Source of the DNA: an uncultured Eubacteriales bacterium
Lineage (GTDB): Bacteria; Bacillota; Clostridia; Peptostreptococcales; Anaerovoracaceae
Direction of reading: 5' to 3'
Assembly: GCA_902797345.1 (NCBI GenBank)
Contig: CADBSL010000122.1
Location: 1-7,061 of the forward strand
Length of the DNA: 7,061 nucleotides
The notes below the pieces were generated by a model. The model was not told where the DNA came from and ran no database searches. It worked only from the letters and a program-made list of their open reading frames with translations. This document shows, piece after piece, positions 6,326 to 7,061 of the stretch; positions within the stretch are counted from its first letter, which is position 1; each line of letters opens with the position of its first letter. The translations under genes and the position numbers were made by a program.

Positions 6326-6892
6326 TTACTCAAACTCTACTCGGGGCTCTTCCTCTTCCGGCTCATGCACATCGATGGTGATGGTGTAGGCAGCGATGTC
6401 GTGGAGCGTCCGATTGTGGGCTTTCAGGTAACCCACGATAATGGAAGCGATGTTCATCAGGCCGAAGGAGCAGAGGTTGCAGACTCCCTTGATCAGGAAA
6501 TCCCGAACGAAGGCATCCTTCAGGGTGAGCCGTTTGCCGTCCAGCCGAACGACCCGCTGTTTGAAGAGTTTCTTCCCCGGAGTATATCCGTTGGTCTTCC
6601 AGACGAAAATCCAGGAGATCAGCTGTCCTGCATTCAGGTATACCGCCAGAAACAGCCGGATGAGCACATATCCTGCGTTGAATGGTTCCACGTTAAGAAA
6701 GTAAGGAAGCAGGAGATAGTAGATCAGGGTCCCGGGGATGTAGACCAGCATGGCATCCACGAAATGGGCCTTGAACCGATCCCAGATGTCCGGTTTGGGG
6801 TATTTGGCGTACCACTCTTCCGCTTCCATTCCCGGTTCGGGATCCGCGTTCACGTCAGCCGGCAGATCGACCATTTTTTCTTCCTTTTCCAT
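6326..6892 (-). CDS. RDD-family integral membrane protein
   Basis: The protein has 188 aa from ATG 6892, supported by GGAGG at 6900-6904, 7 bases upstream. After an acidic cytoplasmic N-terminus (1-35) comes the RDD domain, named for conserved Arg and Asp residues. R39 and D46 lie at the first membrane segment (RFKAHFVDAMLVYIPGTLIYYLLLPYF), a second segment is at about 75-98, then the typical TPGKKLFKQRVVRLDGKRLTLKDAFVRDFL block (104-133), a third hydrophobic stretch at about 134-155, and the terminal NRTLHDIAAYT (160-170). The C-terminus is acidic. RDD proteins are widespread but mostly of unknown function; some have been linked to ion transport. The downstream LCP gene has its own promoter, so the two need not be co-transcribed. 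No clear terminator was found after it. Confidence 0.88.
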   Translation of the reverse strand: MEKEEKMVDLPADVNADPEPGMEAEEWYAKYPKPDIWDRFKAHFVDAMLVYIPGTLIYYLLLPYFLNVEPFNAGYVLIRLFLAVYLNAGQLISWIFVWKTNGYTPGKKLFKQRVVRLDGKRLTLKDAFVRDFLIKGVCNLCSFGLMNIASIIVGYLKAHNRTLHDIAAYTITIDVHEPEEEEPRVEFE

Positions 6893-6940
6893 TCCGATTC
6901 CTCCGATGTATTTTCAGGTACAGAAAAAGCCCTAATAGTC

Positions 6941-6973
6941 ACAATAGCCATCCATTTGGATGGCTATTGTTTT
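6941..6973. terminator. 13-bp perfect stem-loop between tRNA-Lys and the RDD gene
   Basis: ACAATAGCCATCC (6941-6953) and GGATGGCTATTGT (6958-6970) form a perfect 13-bp stem with an ATTT loop. It begins 5 bases after the CCA end of the tRNA read on the - strand. A T-run directly follows only in the + direction (TTTCTT from 6971). In the - direction the nearest T-run is about 12 bases away (6923-6928). It may be the tRNA terminator, or a + strand terminator shielding the tRNA from antisense transcription, or act in both directions. Confidence 0.6.
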
Positions 6974-6975
6974 CT

Positions 6976-7051
6976 TGGTACACCCTCGGGGGCTCGAACC
7001 CCGGACACCCTGATTAAGAGTCAGGTGCTCTACCAACTGAGCTAAGGATGC
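6976..7051 (-). tRNA. tRNA-Lys, anticodon CTT
   Basis: On the - strand a full 76-base cloverleaf can be drawn. The acceptor is GCATCCT/AGGGTGT. The D arm is GCTC-AGTTGGTA-GAGC. The anticodon arm is CCTGA-CTCTTAA-TCAGG, which gives anticodon CTT at 34-36 and reads AAG. The variable loop is GTGTC, the T arm is CGGGG-TTCGAGC-CCCCG, the discriminator base is A, and CCA is encoded. The first acceptor pair is G1-U72 and pair 4-69 is U-G; the other acceptor pairs are Watson-Crick. Only 10 bases upstream are visible, so its promoter or membership in a tRNA cluster cannot be judged. Confidence 0.96.
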
Positions 7052-7061
7052 ACATCTCGTA

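Noticed and set aside
6905..6970. Separate promoter for the RDD gene (TTGTGA with TACCTG 18 bases later on the - strand)
   Set aside because: The -10 match is poor and the -35 part lies within the hairpin stem, so the evidence is too weak.

Overview
The window looks like a chromosomal segment close to the replication origin of a Firmicute, probably of class Clostridia. The evidence is the gene order rpmH-rnpA-yidD-yidC-jag-mnmE, strong GGAGG-type ribosome binding sites, a Jag/KhpB protein beside YidC, an S-layer-homology (SLH) protein, a LytR-CpsA-Psr (LCP) protein and a tRNA with an encoded CCA end. The genus cannot be named from the sequence alone.

Left part (1-3773, + strand): the 3' end of rpmH, a hairpin with a T-run, then five tightly packed genes: rnpA (RNase P protein), yidD (membrane insertion helper), yidC (membrane insertase), jag/khpB (KH-R3H RNA-binding protein) and mnmE (tRNA wobble-uridine modification GTPase). 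rnpA/yidD and jag/mnmE overlap and the other gaps are about 20 bases, so this is one operon for tRNA/ribosome maturation and membrane protein insertion.

Middle (3774-3819): the usual next genes, mnmG and rsmG, are not here. Instead, 46 bases between two convergent genes consist almost entirely of degenerate 7-base repeats. A good intrinsic terminator for the opposite strand lies inside the 3' end of mnmE (3596-3623), so the facing gene probably makes a transcript tail antisense to mnmE.

Right part (3820-7061, - strand): a secreted SLH-domain protein, an LCP family cell-wall protein, an RDD-family membrane protein and tRNA-Lys(CTT). The SLH and LCP genes each have an extended -10 promoter, and the LCP gene ends in a clear intrinsic terminator, so they are probably separate transcripts. 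All three proteins belong to the cell envelope.

No convincing novel multi-gene system was found. The points most worth a second look are the heptad repeat, the terminator embedded in mnmE, the synteny break after mnmE, and the unassigned N-terminal part of the SLH protein.
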